A DNA stretch of 64,000 nucleotides, taken from the NCBI RefSeq assembly GCF_019239235.1, contig NZ_JAAZTS010000003.1:124001-188000 (forward strand), read 5' to 3'. The number at the start of each line of letters is the position of its first letter. Within the stretch, counting starts at the first letter, position 1. Positions 16,873 through 25,624 of the stretch are shown here, piece after piece. The notes under the pieces were generated by a model, which saw only the letters and a list, made by a program, of their open reading frames with translations, was not told where the DNA came from and made no database searches. This DNA comes from Caecibacteroides pullorum (GTDB lineage: Bacteria; Bacteroidota; Bacteroidia; Bacteroidales; Bacteroidaceae). The position numbers and the translations under genes are program-made.

Positions 16873-19356
16873 ATGAAAAGAAAATGTATGTGGGTGGCAG
16901 CCCTTGTGGCGGCTGCCTCTATGCAAGCACAAACGCTTGAGAAAACTACAGGTGGAATCAAATTTTCCACAGCTCAGCCCGTGCTGAACGGTGAGGTGAC
17001 TTTTTATTCGCCTTCCATCGTCCGGGTCGTGAAATATCCTTCGGCAGAAATGCCTTCCAAGAAGAGTTATCCTGTTATCTTGACGCCGGGCAGGGTGGAT
17101 ATAACTTACCGGGAGACGGGTGATGAGGTGGTGATGCAATCGGCGTGCATGTCGGTGACGCTCAATGTGCGTACGGGACAGGTGACGTATCGCGATCTGA
17201 AGGGGAATCAGTTGCTGGCCGAGAAACCTTATGGAACCAACTTCCTGCCGCGTAAGGATGTGGAGAAGGATTCTTACACCGTGAGCCAGACCTTTATGCT
17301 TCACCCCGATGAAGTGATTTATGGCCTGGGACAGCGGCAGACGGGTGTCATGAACCATCGGAACCAGCAGATTGAGTTGCGCAATGTCAATACGAATATC
17401 TGCATTCCGTATTTCACTTCGGAAAAAGGCTATGGCGTATACTGGGATAACCCCGGACTGTCGCAGTTTAACGACACGCCTTACGAGACTTCGTTCTCTT
17501 CCCAGGTGGGATTATGCTCGGATTACTATTTCCTCTACCGCGACGGCAGCATGGACGGGGTCATTTCCGCGCTTCGCGACCTGACCGGCAAGGCTACCAT
17601 GTTCCCGCTCTGGACTATGGGCTATTGGCAGTGTCGCGAACGCTACAAGAGTCCTGACGAATTGTGCAACGTGCTCGACAAGTATCGCGAACTGGGCGTG
17701 CCTCTCGATGGCATTGTGCAGGACTGGCAATATTGGGGATGCGACTCCAACTGGAATGCCATGAAGTTTATGAATCCCAGTTATATCAATAAGGTGGGCG
17801 ATAAGGATTGGATGAAATACATTCCCAAAGGCCATAATGCCGATGACGAGGCTGCGCTGAGCCGGAAGCCGCGCATCAAGAGCCCGCAGGAAATGGTGGA
17901 TTATGTCCACAAGAACAATGCCCATCTGATGATTTCCATTTGGGCCAGCTTCGGTCCGTGGACCGACCAATACAAGGAACTGAAGGAGATGAACGCCTTG
18001 TTGCCTTTCGAGACGTGGCCCCTGAATTCCGGCACGACCCCTTATGACCCGTTCAATGAAAAGGCGCGCGACCTGTACTGGCGTTACTTGCGCCCGATGT
18101 ATGATATGGGGATGGACGCCTGGTGGACCGATTCTACCGAACCGGACCATTTCAATGTCAAGGACAGCGACTTCGACCTGATGACGGCCGACGGTTCATT
18201 CCGTTCCGTGCACAATGCCTTCCCGTTGATGACGAACAAGGGCATCTATGAGCACCAGCGTGAAGTTTCGGACGACAAACGCCTCTTTTTGATGACACGT
18301 TCTTCGTACTTGGGGCAGCAGCACTACGGCTCGTTCAGCTGGAGCGGCGACGTGGTGTCCAACTGGCAGACCATGCGCCAGCAGATCCCCGCAGGCTTGA
18401 ACTATATGCTGTGCGGCATCCCGTTCTGGACGACGGATCTGGCCGGCTTCTTCGGTTGGGAGTACAACAACGACTGGACCAATGTCGCTTACCAGGAACT
18501 GCACGTCCGCTGGTTCCAGTGGGGATGTTTCCAGCCGATGATGCGCAACCACTGCTCTTCGCCCATGCTGAACGAAATCTATCTGTTCGGAAAGGAGGGC
18601 GACTGGGCTTACGACGCGCAGAAGCGGATCATCGAGCTCCGATACCGTCTGTTGCCCTACATCTACAGCACGGCCGGCGAGGTGGTCCATCGGGATGGTG
18701 TCATGATGCGTCCGCTGGTGATGGATTTTGCGTCGGACCGCAAGGCCATCCGGCTTGACGACGAATATCTCTTCGGCCGGAGTCTGCTGGTTTGCCCCGT
18801 GACCGAACCGCTTTATACGAAAAAGGTGGAAAAGAACCGGGGAGTGGCCCTCGTGCCCGACGTGGCCAAGGCCAGCCTGCCTTTCGAGGTCTATCTGCCC
18901 GAGGGTTCCCGTTGGATTGATTTCTGGACGAACGAAATGCTGGAGGGCGGACAGGACGTGCAGCGCGAATGCCCCATCTCGCTGATACCGGTCTATGTCA
19001 AGGCCGGAAGTATTCTGCCGCTGGGGCCCGACGTGCAGTATGCCACCGAGAAGAAGTGGGACAATCTTGATATCTGTGTCTATCCCGGCGCGGACGGCGA
19101 GTTTGTCCTTTACGAAGACGAGTTCGACAACTACAATTATGAGAAAGGGATGTTCTCTACCATCCGTTTCACTTGGGACGACGCGCGGAGGGTGCTGACC
19201 ATTTCCGACCGCAACGGCGAGTTTCCGCAGATGCTGAAGCGCCGCAAGTTCCGCATCACACTGATGGAGCCGGGCAAGCCCTCGGCTGAAAAGGTGCTCG
19301 GGAAGGCCGACCGCGAAGTGCGCTACGCGGGCCGCGAGATTGCGGTGCGGTTCTGA
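16873..19356 (+). CDS. GH31 family alpha-glycosidase
   Basis: A 827-residue protein with a signal peptide (MWVAALVAAASMQAQ), so periplasmic or exported. The GH31 N-terminal beta-sandwich and the (beta/alpha)8 barrel are recognisable. The nucleophile is Asp420 in WWTDSTEPDH; downstream motifs include SWSGDVVSNWQTMRQQIPAG and HVRWFQWGCFQPMMRNH. Family members are alpha-glucosidases, alpha-xylosidases or transglycosylases; specificity is not determined. I chose the ATG at 16873 because the signal peptide begins there and a promoter lies just upstream. It follows the Dcu transporter by 42 bp. Confidence 0.93.
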   Translation: MKRKCMWVAALVAAASMQAQTLEKTTGGIKFSTAQPVLNGEVTFYSPSIVRVVKYPSAEMPSKKSYPVILTPGRVDITYRETGDEVVMQSACMSVTLNVRTGQVTYRDLKGNQLLAEKPYGTNFLPRKDVEKDSYTVSQTFMLHPDEVIYGLGQRQTGVMNHRNQQIELRNVNTNICIPYFTSEKGYGVYWDNPGLSQFNDTPYETSFSSQVGLCSDYYFLYRDGSMDGVISALRDLTGKATMFPLWTMGYWQCRERYKSPDELCNVLDKYRELGVPLDGIVQDWQYWGCDSNWNAMKFMNPSYINKVGDKDWMKYIPKGHNADDEAALSRKPRIKSPQEMVDYVHKNNAHLMISIWASFGPWTDQYKELKEMNALLPFETWPLNSGTTPYDPFNEKARDLYWRYLRPMYDMGMDAWWTDSTEPDHFNVKDSDFDLMTADGSFRSVHNAFPLMTNKGIYEHQREVSDDKRLFLMTRSSYLGQQHYGSFSWSGDVVSNWQTMRQQIPAGLNYMLCGIPFWTTDLAGFFGWEYNNDWTNVAYQELHVRWFQWGCFQPMMRNHCSSPMLNEIYLFGKEGDWAYDAQKRIIELRYRLLPYIYSTAGEVVHRDGVMMRPLVMDFASDRKAIRLDDEYLFGRSLLVCPVTEPLYTKKVEKNRGVALVPDVAKASLPFEVYLPEGSRWIDFWTNEMLEGGQDVQRECPISLIPVYVKAGSILPLGPDVQYATEKKWDNLDICVYPGADGEFVLYEDEFDNYNYEKGMFSTIRFTWDDARRVLTISDRNGEFPQMLKRRKFRITLMEPGKPSAEKVLGKADREVRYAGREIAVRF

Positions 19357-19389
19357 ACAGAGGAAACATTTTTAATAATTTATTGATAA

Positions 19390-20904
19390 ATGGATATGAA
19401 CAAGAAACTATTCAGCATGATGCTGTCCCTCCTGCTGGGAGGCAGCATCTTTACAGGCTGTTCCGACGAGAATTCCGGCGAAGAGCCGGGCGGAGGTTCG
19501 GAAACGCAGGTGGTGACCGAAGAAATCTATTATGCCAACATGTTCGGCAAGGATGTGATGAGCACGTTCTACTACTGGTGTGACGAGATCGGCACGGACC
19601 TTGACGCGTGGAACATCAAGACCAACACGGACCCCATCGGGACGGTGGACCGCATCCGCTACCACGAGGGCGAGAAGTACATCGACAAGTGGACCATGCT
19701 GACCGACGACATGGACTCCTTCACCAGCAGCGTGGAGGGCGTGTCGACCACCTTCGGCTGGAATCTGTCGGTGTATCTGCTTTCCCAGAACAGTAACCAG
19801 TGCGTGGCGGCCGTCAACTTTGTCCACGCCGGTACGCCGGCGGCCGAGGCGGGGCTGGACCGAGGCGACATCATCGTCGGCCTGAACGGGGGAAACCTGA
19901 CGACGGAGAACTACACCGACCTCTACTATGCCTCTGCGCTGAAGGTGGACCTGGGCCGCTACGAGGCCGCCACCAACACCATCTACCCCTTGGGCAAAAG
20001 TGTGGAGCTGACCGCCCGGACGATGTACGAAGACCCCGTCCTCTGCGACTCCATCTACGAGTTCGGCGGCAAGAAGGTGGGCTACCTGGCCTATTCCAGT
20101 TTCGATCTCCATTCCATCGAGAAGCTCGTTGAGACGGCCCGCGAGTTCAAGGCGGCGGGCGTCGAGGAGCTGGTGCTCGACTTGCGCTACAACGGCGGCG
20201 GATACGTCATCACGGAGAATGTGCTGGCGTCGCTCTTCGCCCCGCAGGAGGCCGTGGACCAAAAGCTGGTGTTCGAGCAGGAGGACTACAACGACTACCT
20301 GACGGAGGAGTACCGGAAACTGGGCTACAGCCTGGAAACGCGCTTCGCCACGGAGTTTGAGTATCCGGACGGGAATGTGACGAAAAAGGTCAGCACCAAG
20401 GGCGCCAACATCGGCCTGAAGAAGGTGTACGGCCTGATAGGCAGCGGTTCGGCGTCGGCGTCGGAGGCGCTGCTGGGCGGGCTGATGCCTTACATGGACG
20501 TGCAGCTCATCGGCAGCCAGACGCACGGCAAGTATTGCACGGGCTGGATGATGGCCGCGAAGGAGGCTTACAAGCTGTGCCCGAAGGCCATCGAGGACTG
20601 GGGCATCTACGTGATGGTGAGCATCTACCAGAACGCCGATGGCGAGACGCCCTGCATGCCGGACGGCATGGTGCCCGACGTGGAGGTGGCGGACGTGCCG
20701 CTGTTGCCCTACCGGCTGGGCGACGTCGACGAGCCGCTGCTTCGTGCGGCGCTGACTGCGGCGGGACGCACGTACGACGACGCGCCGGCTGTGCAGACCC
20801 GCGGCCTTGGCTTGCAGTTCGGCCGGATGCCGGACGTACGGAAGCCTGTCTTCGGCCGCCGCATCCTGCTTCCGCCGGCAGCGCTGCTGGAGGGCATGCG
20901 TTGA
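19390..20904 (+). CDS. S41 family peptidase (lipoprotein)
   Basis: A 504-residue protein with a lipoprotein signal (lipobox FTGC). A divergent N-terminal region is followed by a PDZ-like segment (about 135-175, VHAGTPAAEAGLDRGDIIVG) and the S41 protease core (about 225-440). The catalytic Ser lies in GSGSASASEALLGG and the Lys probably in THGKYCTG. C-terminal processing proteases of this type cleave exported proteins; the substrate is unknown. An alternative ATG is at 19396. The gene sits between the glycosidase block and the convergent DUF6261 gene and ends at a strong hairpin. Confidence 0.9.
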   Translation: MDMNKKLFSMMLSLLLGGSIFTGCSDENSGEEPGGGSETQVVTEEIYYANMFGKDVMSTFYYWCDEIGTDLDAWNIKTNTDPIGTVDRIRYHEGEKYIDKWTMLTDDMDSFTSSVEGVSTTFGWNLSVYLLSQNSNQCVAAVNFVHAGTPAAEAGLDRGDIIVGLNGGNLTTENYTDLYYASALKVDLGRYEAATNTIYPLGKSVELTARTMYEDPVLCDSIYEFGGKKVGYLAYSSFDLHSIEKLVETAREFKAAGVEELVLDLRYNGGGYVITENVLASLFAPQEAVDQKLVFEQEDYNDYLTEEYRKLGYSLETRFATEFEYPDGNVTKKVSTKGANIGLKKVYGLIGSGSASASEALLGGLMPYMDVQLIGSQTHGKYCTGWMMAAKEAYKLCPKAIEDWGIYVMVSIYQNADGETPCMPDGMVPDVEVADVPLLPYRLGDVDEPLLRAALTAAGRTYDDAPAVQTRGLGLQFGRMPDVRKPVFGRRILLPPAALLEGMR

Positions 20905-20928
20905 GCCTTGCCCGAACGGGAAGAATGG

Positions 20929-20966
20929 AAAAGGGTGCCCCCATCGCGGATGGAGGCACCCTTTTT
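20929..20966. terminator. Bidirectional intrinsic terminator
   Basis: AAAAGGGTGCC and GGCACCCTTTTT pair, with an inner CATC/GATG stem in the loop. A and T tracts on both sides serve the converging S41 peptidase and DUF6261 copy 2 transcripts. Confidence 0.85.
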
Positions 20967-20993
20967 CTGTGTGCGCGGCCCGGGGCGCGGGGC

Positions 20994-21821
20994 TTACAGC
21001 GGACTGCCGCCTTCGCCGTCGTCGCCACCACTGCCTGCATCGGGATCGGTGGGCGTGTCGGTGCCGCCGCCTTCACCGGTGCCGGGCGTGTCGGGCAGGG
21101 GCTTGCTGGCGGTGGAGGTGCCCATCTCCTGCTCGGCCTTGTAGATGATGCCGTTCACCTTCTGGATGAAGGCGGTCACCTCGTCCGTGGGCTGGAGGAC
21201 GGCGACGGCGTTCACCGTCAGGACAATCTGTTGGTAGAGGGCGTCGACCTGCGCGCGCAGCTCCTTGGTGTCGACGCTCTGCAGGGCGGCCAGCGTGGCG
21301 GCCTCTTCCTGGTTGCGGGCGTAGGCCTCCTCGAAGGCGGCGTTGGCCTGCATCAGGGCGTCCACTTCGTCGTCCATGCCCAGGGTGGCGGCGTAGGTGG
21401 CGCCGTCGCCGGTGGTCAGGACGGCGACCATGCCGTTTATCTCCGCCGTCTCCTTCTGGTAGGCGTGGTTGCCGATGCCCTTGTAGGGGGCGAGCAGCTG
21501 GCGCAGCTTTTTGGCGGCGTCGGCCTTCTCGGCGATGATGGAGGTGGTGTGGGCGTTGGTCAGGTTCATGATGACGCCCACGGCGGAGTCGCGCTGGCGG
21601 TCGGCGGCGCTGACATCGACGGTGCTCGCCATGGCGGTCTGCCGGTTGACGATGCGGCTTTCTTCTTCAATCTTCTGCGCATAGAGGGTGGCGTAGTTTT
21701 CCACGCGGAGCGCGGCGGCGGTGGCCTGGATGATGGCGTTGTTCACGTCGATGTTGAACTTGTTGTGGGCGCCGAGGGTCATGTGCGTCGTGGCTAACTC
21801 TGTGATTTGTTGAACTGCCAT
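20994..21821 (-). CDS. DUF6261 family protein, copy 2
   Basis: A 275-residue soluble protein without signal peptide. A helical, alanine-rich body (about 1-230; landmarks RDSAVGVIMNLTNAHTT and QVDALYQQIVLTVNAVAVLQ) precedes a Gly/Thr/Pro/Asp tail ending GDDGEGGSPL. Copy 1 at 4317-5168 shares the tail, its leader sequence and an upstream tandem array, but the bodies have diverged strongly. The gene is flanked by a 42-bp array on its 5' side and a terminator on its 3' side. It appears cytoplasmic; function unknown. Assignment to DUF6261 rests on matching spacing of helices to copy 1 and is less sure than for copy 1. Confidence 0.7.
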   Translation of the reverse strand: MAVQQITELATTHMTLGAHNKFNIDVNNAIIQATAAALRVENYATLYAQKIEEESRIVNRQTAMASTVDVSAADRQRDSAVGVIMNLTNAHTTSIIAEKADAAKKLRQLLAPYKGIGNHAYQKETAEINGMVAVLTTGDGATYAATLGMDDEVDALMQANAAFEEAYARNQEEAATLAALQSVDTKELRAQVDALYQQIVLTVNAVAVLQPTDEVTAFIQKVNGIIYKAEQEMGTSTASKPLPDTPGTGEGGGTDTPTDPDAGSGGDDGEGGSPL

Positions 21822-21885
21822 AATGTTACATTAAATTTTAAGGTTATTAATTCAGTTAACTATGTTTTTTCTCTGTTTTGTCGTG
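21822..21885 (-). promoter_or_regulatory. AT-rich leader of DUF6261 copy 2
   Basis: The minus strand carries CTGAATTAATAACCTTAAAA between array and start codon, matching the copy 1 leader at 15 of 20 positions at a similar distance from the ATG. No standard TAnnTTTG box is obvious in it. Confidence 0.45.
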
Positions 21886-21895
21886 GGCGGAGCCC

Positions 21896-22162
21896 GAAAC
21901 TCCCGAGTTTTGCCCCGTTTACCACGGTTGTCGGGTAGAAACTCCCGAGTTTTGTCCCATTTACCACGGTTTTCGGGCGAAACTCCCGAGTTTTGCCCTG
22001 TCCACCACGGTTGTCGGGCTGAAACTCCCGAGTTTTGCCCTGTCCACCACGGTTGTCGGGCTGAAACTCCCGAGTTTTGCCCCGTCCACCACGGTTGTCG
22101 GGCTGAAACTCCCGAGTTTTGCCCCGTCCACCGCGGTTGTCGGGCTGAAACTCCCGATTGTC
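21896..22162. repeat. Tandem array 3: seven 42-bp units
   Basis: GAAACTCCCGAG-type starts lie at 21896, 21938, 21979, 22021, 22063, 22105 and 22147. The period is 42 bp with a single 41-bp step; the last unit is truncated. Each unit has a perfect dyad AAACTC-CC-GAGTTT and a CCACGGTTGTCGGGCT block. The minus strand is free of stop triplets within the repeat. It lies 75 bp upstream of DUF6261 copy 2 and downstream of the MATE gene. Confidence 0.95.
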
Positions 22163-22251
22163 AGCCGTAAATGTAAGAATTTCTCCGATAAATCCCGCCA
22201 TTTCCGGCGGAAAAATCGAGGGGCGGGCGAAAAGAGGGGCAGACGCGGGGC
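22163..22251. other. Spacer between array 3 and the MATE gene
   Basis: Eighty-nine bases following the last repeat and preceding the MATE stop codon. I see no gene or clear terminator in it. Confidence 0.5.
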
Positions 22252-23595
22252 TCAGATGCGCTTCTCCGCCCAGTTGCCCCGGCAGATGTAGCGGCGGCAG
22301 AAGAGCAGGATGAAGCCCGCGTAGACCAGCTCCGACGTCCAGCACAGCGCCACGTCGAGACGCAGGTAGAGGATGGTGAAGGTGATGTAGGCCACGTAGA
22401 TGACCAGCACCGCCAGCTCCAGACAGAGCGCCGTGCGCGTGTTGCCCGTGCCCGAGACGGCCTGGAAGTAGACGTTGGCGGGCACCAGCAGCAGGTAGGT
22501 GGAGCACATGACCCACAGCGAGGGCACCGCCGCCTGCCGCAGCTCGGGCAGGTCGGTGTAGACGCTCAGGATGACCTCCGGGAAGAGGGCGAACATCAGG
22601 GCCAGCGGCAGCACGAAGGCATAGGCCAGGCGGATGTGCTGGCGGATGGTGGAGCGCACGCTGTCGCGGTGGCCCGCCCCGATGAGGTTGCTCACCAGCG
22701 AGCCGCACGTCGAGGCGAAGGCCATCATCACCATGAACAGGATGCCGCTGACGCTGCGGATGATGTTCGTCACCGCCAGCGACCGCTCGCCCAGGTGCTC
22801 GATGTAGAGGAAGAACAGGAACCACGTGGACAGCGACAGGAAGTTCTGCAACATCGTCCAGAACGACACGTCGAGCATCCGCCGCAGCACCGCCCATTGC
22901 AGCCGCGGGATGCGGTCGAGCCCGTACTTGCGGCAGTCGATGCGGCAGCGGGTGTAGACCACGAAGAACACGAGCGACACCCCCTCGGCCAGCGACGAGC
23001 CGATGGCGGCTCCGGCGATGCCCAGCGCGGGCAGGCCCAGCTTGCCGTAGATGAGGATGTAATTGAACACCACGTTGCTCACGACCATGACGACCGAGTT
23101 CAGCGTCAGCGTGCGCGTCTGCGTGGTGCCCAGGAAGAAGGCGCGGAAGATGACGGCGCTGAACGAGAAGAAGGCGCCGAACACACGCCAGTGCAGGTAG
23201 TCCGTGGCCGCCTCGTAAATCTGCGGCGAGGCGATGATGCGCTTCAGCAGCAGGGGCGAGAAGCAGTAGGACAACAGGAACAGCACGGCGGCCAGCCCCG
23301 TCTGGAAGTAGATGCCCTGGTAGAACAGGGACCCTATCTCGCGGTATTGTCCCTCGCCGTTGCGGCGGGCGATGAGTATCTGCGTGCCGATGCTGAAGCC
23401 GAAGGCCACCATGAAGATGACCATGTAGAACACGCCGGCGATGGCCGAGGCGCCCAGCTCCACCTCGCCCACGCGGCCCAGGAAGGCGGTGTCGGTCATC
23501 CCGATCATCTGCTCCATGATCAGGCTGACGAGGATGGGGTAGGCGATGAGCCAGATTTGCTTGTTGGTATAGTGGGTGGTCGGGGTCGTTTGCAT
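22252..23595 (-). CDS. MATE family efflux transporter
   Basis: A 447-residue inner-membrane protein with twelve predicted helices. The MATE N-terminal motif is present (YPILVSLIMEQMIGMTDTAF LGRVGE, split here), as are the repeat in the second half and NLIGAGHRDSVRSTIRQH. MATE proteins export drugs or metabolites using Na+ or H+. The ATG at 23595 was chosen because the longer frame upstream is made of a dispersed repeat (DADDADDTDS-type translation). It lies downstream of yidC on the same strand, 138 bp away, separated by a palindrome. Confidence 0.9.
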   Translation of the reverse strand: MQTTPTTHYTNKQIWLIAYPILVSLIMEQMIGMTDTAFLGRVGEVELGASAIAGVFYMVIFMVAFGFSIGTQILIARRNGEGQYREIGSLFYQGIYFQTGLAAVLFLLSYCFSPLLLKRIIASPQIYEAATDYLHWRVFGAFFSFSAVIFRAFFLGTTQTRTLTLNSVVMVVSNVVFNYILIYGKLGLPALGIAGAAIGSSLAEGVSLVFFVVYTRCRIDCRKYGLDRIPRLQWAVLRRMLDVSFWTMLQNFLSLSTWFLFFLYIEHLGERSLAVTNIIRSVSGILFMVMMAFASTCGSLVSNLIGAGHRDSVRSTIRQHIRLAYAFVLPLALMFALFPEVILSVYTDLPELRQAAVPSLWVMCSTYLLLVPANVYFQAVSGTGNTRTALCLELAVLVIYVAYITFTILYLRLDVALCWTSELVYAGFILLFCRRYICRGNWAEKRI

Positions 23596-23628
23596 AGGGA
23601 TTCTTGTTTTCGGTTGGGTCTTGAAACG

Positions 23629-23697
23629 GATGACGCGGACGACACGAATCAATGGGAAAGAATCAGTGTCATCCGCGTCGTCTGCGTCGGATTTGTC
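23629..23697. repeat. Dispersed GTCATCCGCGTC-type inverted repeat
   Basis: Arms GATGACGCGGACGACACGAATC and GAATCAGTGTCATCCGCGTC (each given in part) form an imperfect hairpin around AATGGGAAA. The sequence resembles short intergenic repeats scattered in Bacteroides genomes; a related half-element is at about 5694-5715. It separates yidC from the MATE gene. Confidence 0.55.
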
Positions 23698-23700
23698 ATC

Positions 23701-23718
23701 GTGCCTCCGCGGAGGCAC
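23701..23718. repeat. Perfect 18-bp palindrome after yidC
   Basis: GTGCCTCCGCGGAGGCAC is perfectly self-complementary and lies 16 bp after the yidC stop codon. It lacks a T-tract on the yidC strand, so it may be a processing or stability hairpin, not a classic terminator. Confidence 0.6.
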
Positions 23719-23733
23719 CGTTATGTACGTCTT

Positions 23734-25584
23734 TTACTTGCGGTTCTGCCGCTGCTTCATCAGCTCTTCCTGCTGCTTCTGCATGGCCTCCAGGCGGGCG
23801 GCGAAACCGGATGTCTTCATCTTCTTGGGGTCCTTCTTGTTGGCCTCCAGCTGGGCAAGGAGCTTCGCCTCGTTCGTCGTCTTGCGCAGTACGAGGGTGG
23901 TTGCCACACTGATCAGCGTCGACAGGAAGTAGTAGTAGTTCAGTCCCGAAGGATAGTCGTTCAGGATGAACAGGAACATGACGGGCATCAGGTAGGACAT
24001 CCACTTCATGGCGGCCATCTGCGGGTTGGCGCCCGTGTCCTGCTGCTGCATCATGTATTTCGTGTTCAGGATGTTCGTCACCGTCATCAGCACGCAGAAC
24101 AGGCTCAGGTGGTCGCCCAGGAACGGGATGCGGAACGGGAAGGTGACGAAGGCGTCATACGTCGACAGGTCGTCGGCCCAGAGGAATCCCTGCTGGCGCA
24201 GCTCGATGGCGCTCGGGATGAACATGAACAGGGCGATGAGCACCGGCATCTGGATGAGCATCGGCAGACATCCGCCCATGGGGCTGACGCCGTACTGGCT
24301 GTAGAGGGTCATGATCTCCTGCTGCTTCTTCATGGCGTCCTCCTGCTTGGGATACTTTTGGTTGATGACGTCGATTTTCGGCTTCAGCACGCGCATCTTG
24401 GCGGACGACAGGTAAGTCTTCCACGTGGCGGGGAACACGACGGCCTTCACGATGAGCGTCAGCAGGAGCAGCACCATGCCCATGCTCAGTCCCCAGCCCG
24501 ACAGCCAGTCGAAGATGTTGATGATGAACCATTTGTTCACCCAGCGGAACAGCGGCCAGCCCAGGTAGACCAGCTTGTTCAGCTCCCACTCGCTGTCGCG
24601 GCCCTTGTCCAGTGCGGTCAGCGTCTTGTAGTGGTTGGGGCCGAAGTAGAAGTACATCTGCGTGGCCTCTTTTCCCGTCGGGTCGAACAGGGTGTTCATT
24701 TCGGCCGAGTAGTCCTTGATGTAGCCGCTTCCCTGTGTCTCCATCTTGGAGGCCAGCTTCGCTTTCTCAAAGTTCGCGTCCGTAATGAAGACCGATGAGA
24801 AGAACTGGTTCTTGAAGGCGATCCAGTTCAGGGGCTCGGCCACTTCTTTCTCGTCGTTTTTGGCGGCCGAGAGGTAGTCCGTCCCTTCGCCACTGACTTT
24901 GTAGGTCAGTTCGGCCAGGCGGTTCTCGTACGTATAGCCTTTCTCGATCTGGCGTGCGCGCTGCGACCACTCGATGTCGACGTGGTTGTTTCCGGCAGCC
25001 AGCAGGTTCTCCATGCCTACGGCGTGGATATTGAAATCTACCAGATATGAGCCTTGGCGCAGGGCGTAGTTGAAGTCGATGTAGCTGTCGGCGCTGGCAG
25101 CCAGGCGCATGGTGAGGGTGCTGTCCGTGCGATTGACAGCCTTGAAGTAATAATTCTGCGTCTGGATGGTCTCCCGTTTGTTATAGAACAGGAAGTTGAG
25201 GTCGATATCGTTGCCGTTGAAGAGGGTGAGCGGTGTCTTTTTGTCCTGCTCCATGTATTCCTTGAGGGTCACGGAGAACGGCGTGCCGCCTTTGGTGCAG
25301 ACAGCCAGTTCCATCACGTCGTTCTGGATGGTAACCAGTGAATCTGCTCCCTGCAAGGCACCGAAGAACACGGAAGTGGAGTCGTTGACAGCTTCCGCTT
25401 TCTCGTTGGCAAGGGCAGCTTCCGCTTTGGCTTTCAGGTCGGCTTCGCGTTGTTGTACCAGTGCGATGGAGTCGTAGTAGCGTTGCTGGGCTTCCAACTG
25501 CTCCTTGCTGGGGCGGCTCAAGAAACTGAATCCGACCAGAAGGATCGCTATCAGCACCAGTCCGGTAATGGTATTTTTATCCAT
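23734..25584 (-). CDS. yidC: Membrane protein insertase YidC
   Basis: A 616-residue protein, normal for Bacteroidota YidC. An N-terminal membrane anchor ([17 protein letters not shown], about 8-24) is followed by a large periplasmic beta-domain (about 60-350) and the conserved 60-kDa insertase domain (about 365-590, with [20 protein letters not shown] and [17 protein letters not shown]). The C-terminus is basic. It inserts proteins, including Fo ATP synthase subunits, into the inner membrane with or without Sec. It follows pyrG by 40 bp on the same strand, so the two are probably co-transcribed. Confidence 0.97.
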   Translation of the reverse strand: MDKNTITGLVLIAILLVGFSFLSRPSKEQLEAQQRYYDSIALVQQREADLKAKAEAALANEKAEAVNDSTSVFFGALQGADSLVTIQNDVMELAVCTKGGTPFSVTLKEYMEQDKKTPLTLFNGNDIDLNFLFYNKRETIQTQNYYFKAVNRTDSTLTMRLAASADSYIDFNYALRQGSYLVDFNIHAVGMENLLAAGNNHVDIEWSQRARQIEKGYTYENRLAELTYKVSGEGTDYLSAAKNDEKEVAEPLNWIAFKNQFFSSVFITDANFEKAKLASKMETQGSGYIKDYSAEMNTLFDPTGKEATQMYFYFGPNHYKTLTALDKGRDSEWELNKLVYLGWPLFRWVNKWFIINIFDWLSGWGLSMGMVLLLLTLIVKAVVFPATWKTYLSSAKMRVLKPKIDVINQKYPKQEDAMKKQQEIMTLYSQYGVSPMGGCLPMLIQMPVLIALFMFIPSAIELRQQGFLWADDLSTYDAFVTFPFRIPFLGDHLSLFCVLMTVTNILNTKYMMQQQDTGANPQMAAMKWMSYLMPVMFLFILNDYPSGLNYYYFLSTLISVATTLVLRKTTNEAKLLAQLEANKKDPKKMKTSGFAARLEAMQKQQEELMKQRQNRK

Positions 25585-25624
25585 TGGGATCTTTTCTGTT
25601 AAATATGAGTATGATTAAGATGAA

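Noticed and set aside
21860..22897. Minus-strand frame of 345 codons through the 42-bp array and the MATE gene
   Set aside because: It is out of frame with the well-supported MATE protein and owes its length to GC-rich sequence and the stop-free repeat.
22636..24798. 720-codon plus-strand frame opposite MATE and yidC
   Set aside because: It is an antisense shadow with Arg/Glu/His/Val-biased composition; both minus-strand genes are well supported.
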